Shown: piece by piece, positions 63,301-64,000 of the stretch
Position numbering within the stretch: the first letter of the stretch is position 1
Layout of the letters: each line of letters starts with the position of its first letter
Assembly: GCF_031877795.1 (NCBI RefSeq)
Contig: NC_133935.1
Location: 46,957,330-47,021,329, forward strand
Direction of reading: 5' to 3'
DNA: 64,000 bases
Source of the DNA: Strix aluco
Taxonomy: Eukaryota; Chordata; Aves; Strigiformes; Strigidae
The notes under the pieces: generated by a model
Database searches by the model: none
Told to the model about the DNA's origin: nothing
What the model saw: only the letters and a program-made list of their open reading frames with translations
Program-made: the position numbers and the translations under genes

Positions 63301-64000
63301 AGGGGAGAAGTCACTCTAAACTAATTATTATTGCTATGCATATCATACTAATATTAATAATGTTTTGGTGAATATTCAAATGCACACCAAAATGACCATG
63401 CTGTGTCTTATGTATTTAGATAACAACCATCTCATGCTATTTTTCTGAACAGCACAACAGGGCTGGGGGTAGAATCCAGAAACCACTGCTGTTCCAATTT
63501 AGATGTGTAAGTCTTTGAGGGTGATAATTTTTTATTAGGAATTCTGAAAATATGCTGAACACAGTTCTCTGTGAGGAGAGAAAGCACTGTGATTAAATAG
63601 CAGTTCATGTAAGAAATTGCCATTGTTGGGGCTGCAAGGAGACAAAAGACAAAAGAGACAAAATCATTACATTTAATGCAGAAGAGGGCAACAGTGGCAA
63701 AGTGAATAGCAAGCTAACAATATAAGAGGAATAGTAAGCTAATACATGTCACATTCCCCAGCAATAAAGACTGATGTCCTTGAAGCTTCCCCTCCTGGGA
63801 CTTGCAGCTGTGTACATGCACACTCACATGTAGATTCATAGATCTCATGTAATTTTAATACGAGTGCTCCTTACATTACACCTATATGTAGATTTCTACT
63901 CATCTTTCATGGTTCATTGTGGCTGAACTTCAGGGCTTACTAGTACATTTGCAGACACTTTCAAATGTCTACGTCATTCCCTCTAAACTTGAAATAACTA
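60384..64000. other. AT-rich sequence without a recognised gene
   Basis: Only chance frames of up to 74 codons. A TA/CA microsatellite is listed separately. No mobile element was recognised after the CR1 tail. Confidence 0.5.
63010..63044. repeat. (TA)n(CA)n microsatellite
   Basis: Alternating TA units pass into about seven AC units, a purine-pyrimidine alternation able to adopt Z-DNA or cruciform forms. The TA part has two ATAC interruptions. Confidence 0.93.

Overview
The window is vertebrate and most likely avian nuclear DNA: AT-rich, low-coding sequence with CR1 LINEs at several ages, short solo LTRs of endogenous retroviruses (ERVs) and one degraded provirus of a type common in bird genomes. 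I find no host exon I can defend. Nearly all open frames are 60-140 codon chance frames; the exceptions are frames inside the transposable elements. The best description is an intergenic or deep intronic interval. The species cannot be fixed from the sequence.

Layout. 1-21 kb: unique AT-rich DNA with an 844-bp solo LTR (696-1539, + strand, 5-bp target duplication AACAT), an ancient CR1-superfamily LINE relic on the minus strand (about 11.26-12.21 kb) with a just recognisable reverse transcriptase (RT), and a second old CR1 relic (about 16.32-16.61 kb). 21.9-22.3 kb: a 358-bp solo LTR of a different family with duplication CATGC. 22.3-35.4 kb: unique sequence. 35.4-39.0 kb: a minus-strand provirus consisting of one 616-bp 5' LTR, a tRNA-Lys1,2 primer-binding site, a broken gag, protease and the first part of RT. 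It stops in mid-RT, has no 3' LTR, and yet is flanked by the same 6-bp word (ATGCTT on +) at both ends. 39.8-40.7 kb: a second solo LTR of the 696-1539 family, in opposite orientation, with its own duplication CTGCT.

40.7-56.3 kb: unique DNA holding the 3' part of an ancient LINE (about 45.8-46.1 kb), a short CR1 tail (52.1 kb) and a stretch at 49.8-50.8 kb that looks like conserved regulatory DNA. A 53-bp AT-rich block with a POU-octamer-like core occurs there twice in the same orientation, 870 bp apart, at about 87% identity. 56.3-60.4 kb: two closely related CR1 copies in inverted orientation; the longer holds a frameshifted ORF2 RT and a typical CR1 3' tail. 60.4-64 kb: unique AT-rich DNA.

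No gene set works together here. The biology is layered transposition (ancient LINEs, younger CR1, three LTR insertion events plus one aberrant provirus) in otherwise unannotated DNA. The most unusual observations are the internally truncated provirus with a matching target duplication and the duplicated octamer-containing block near 50 kb.
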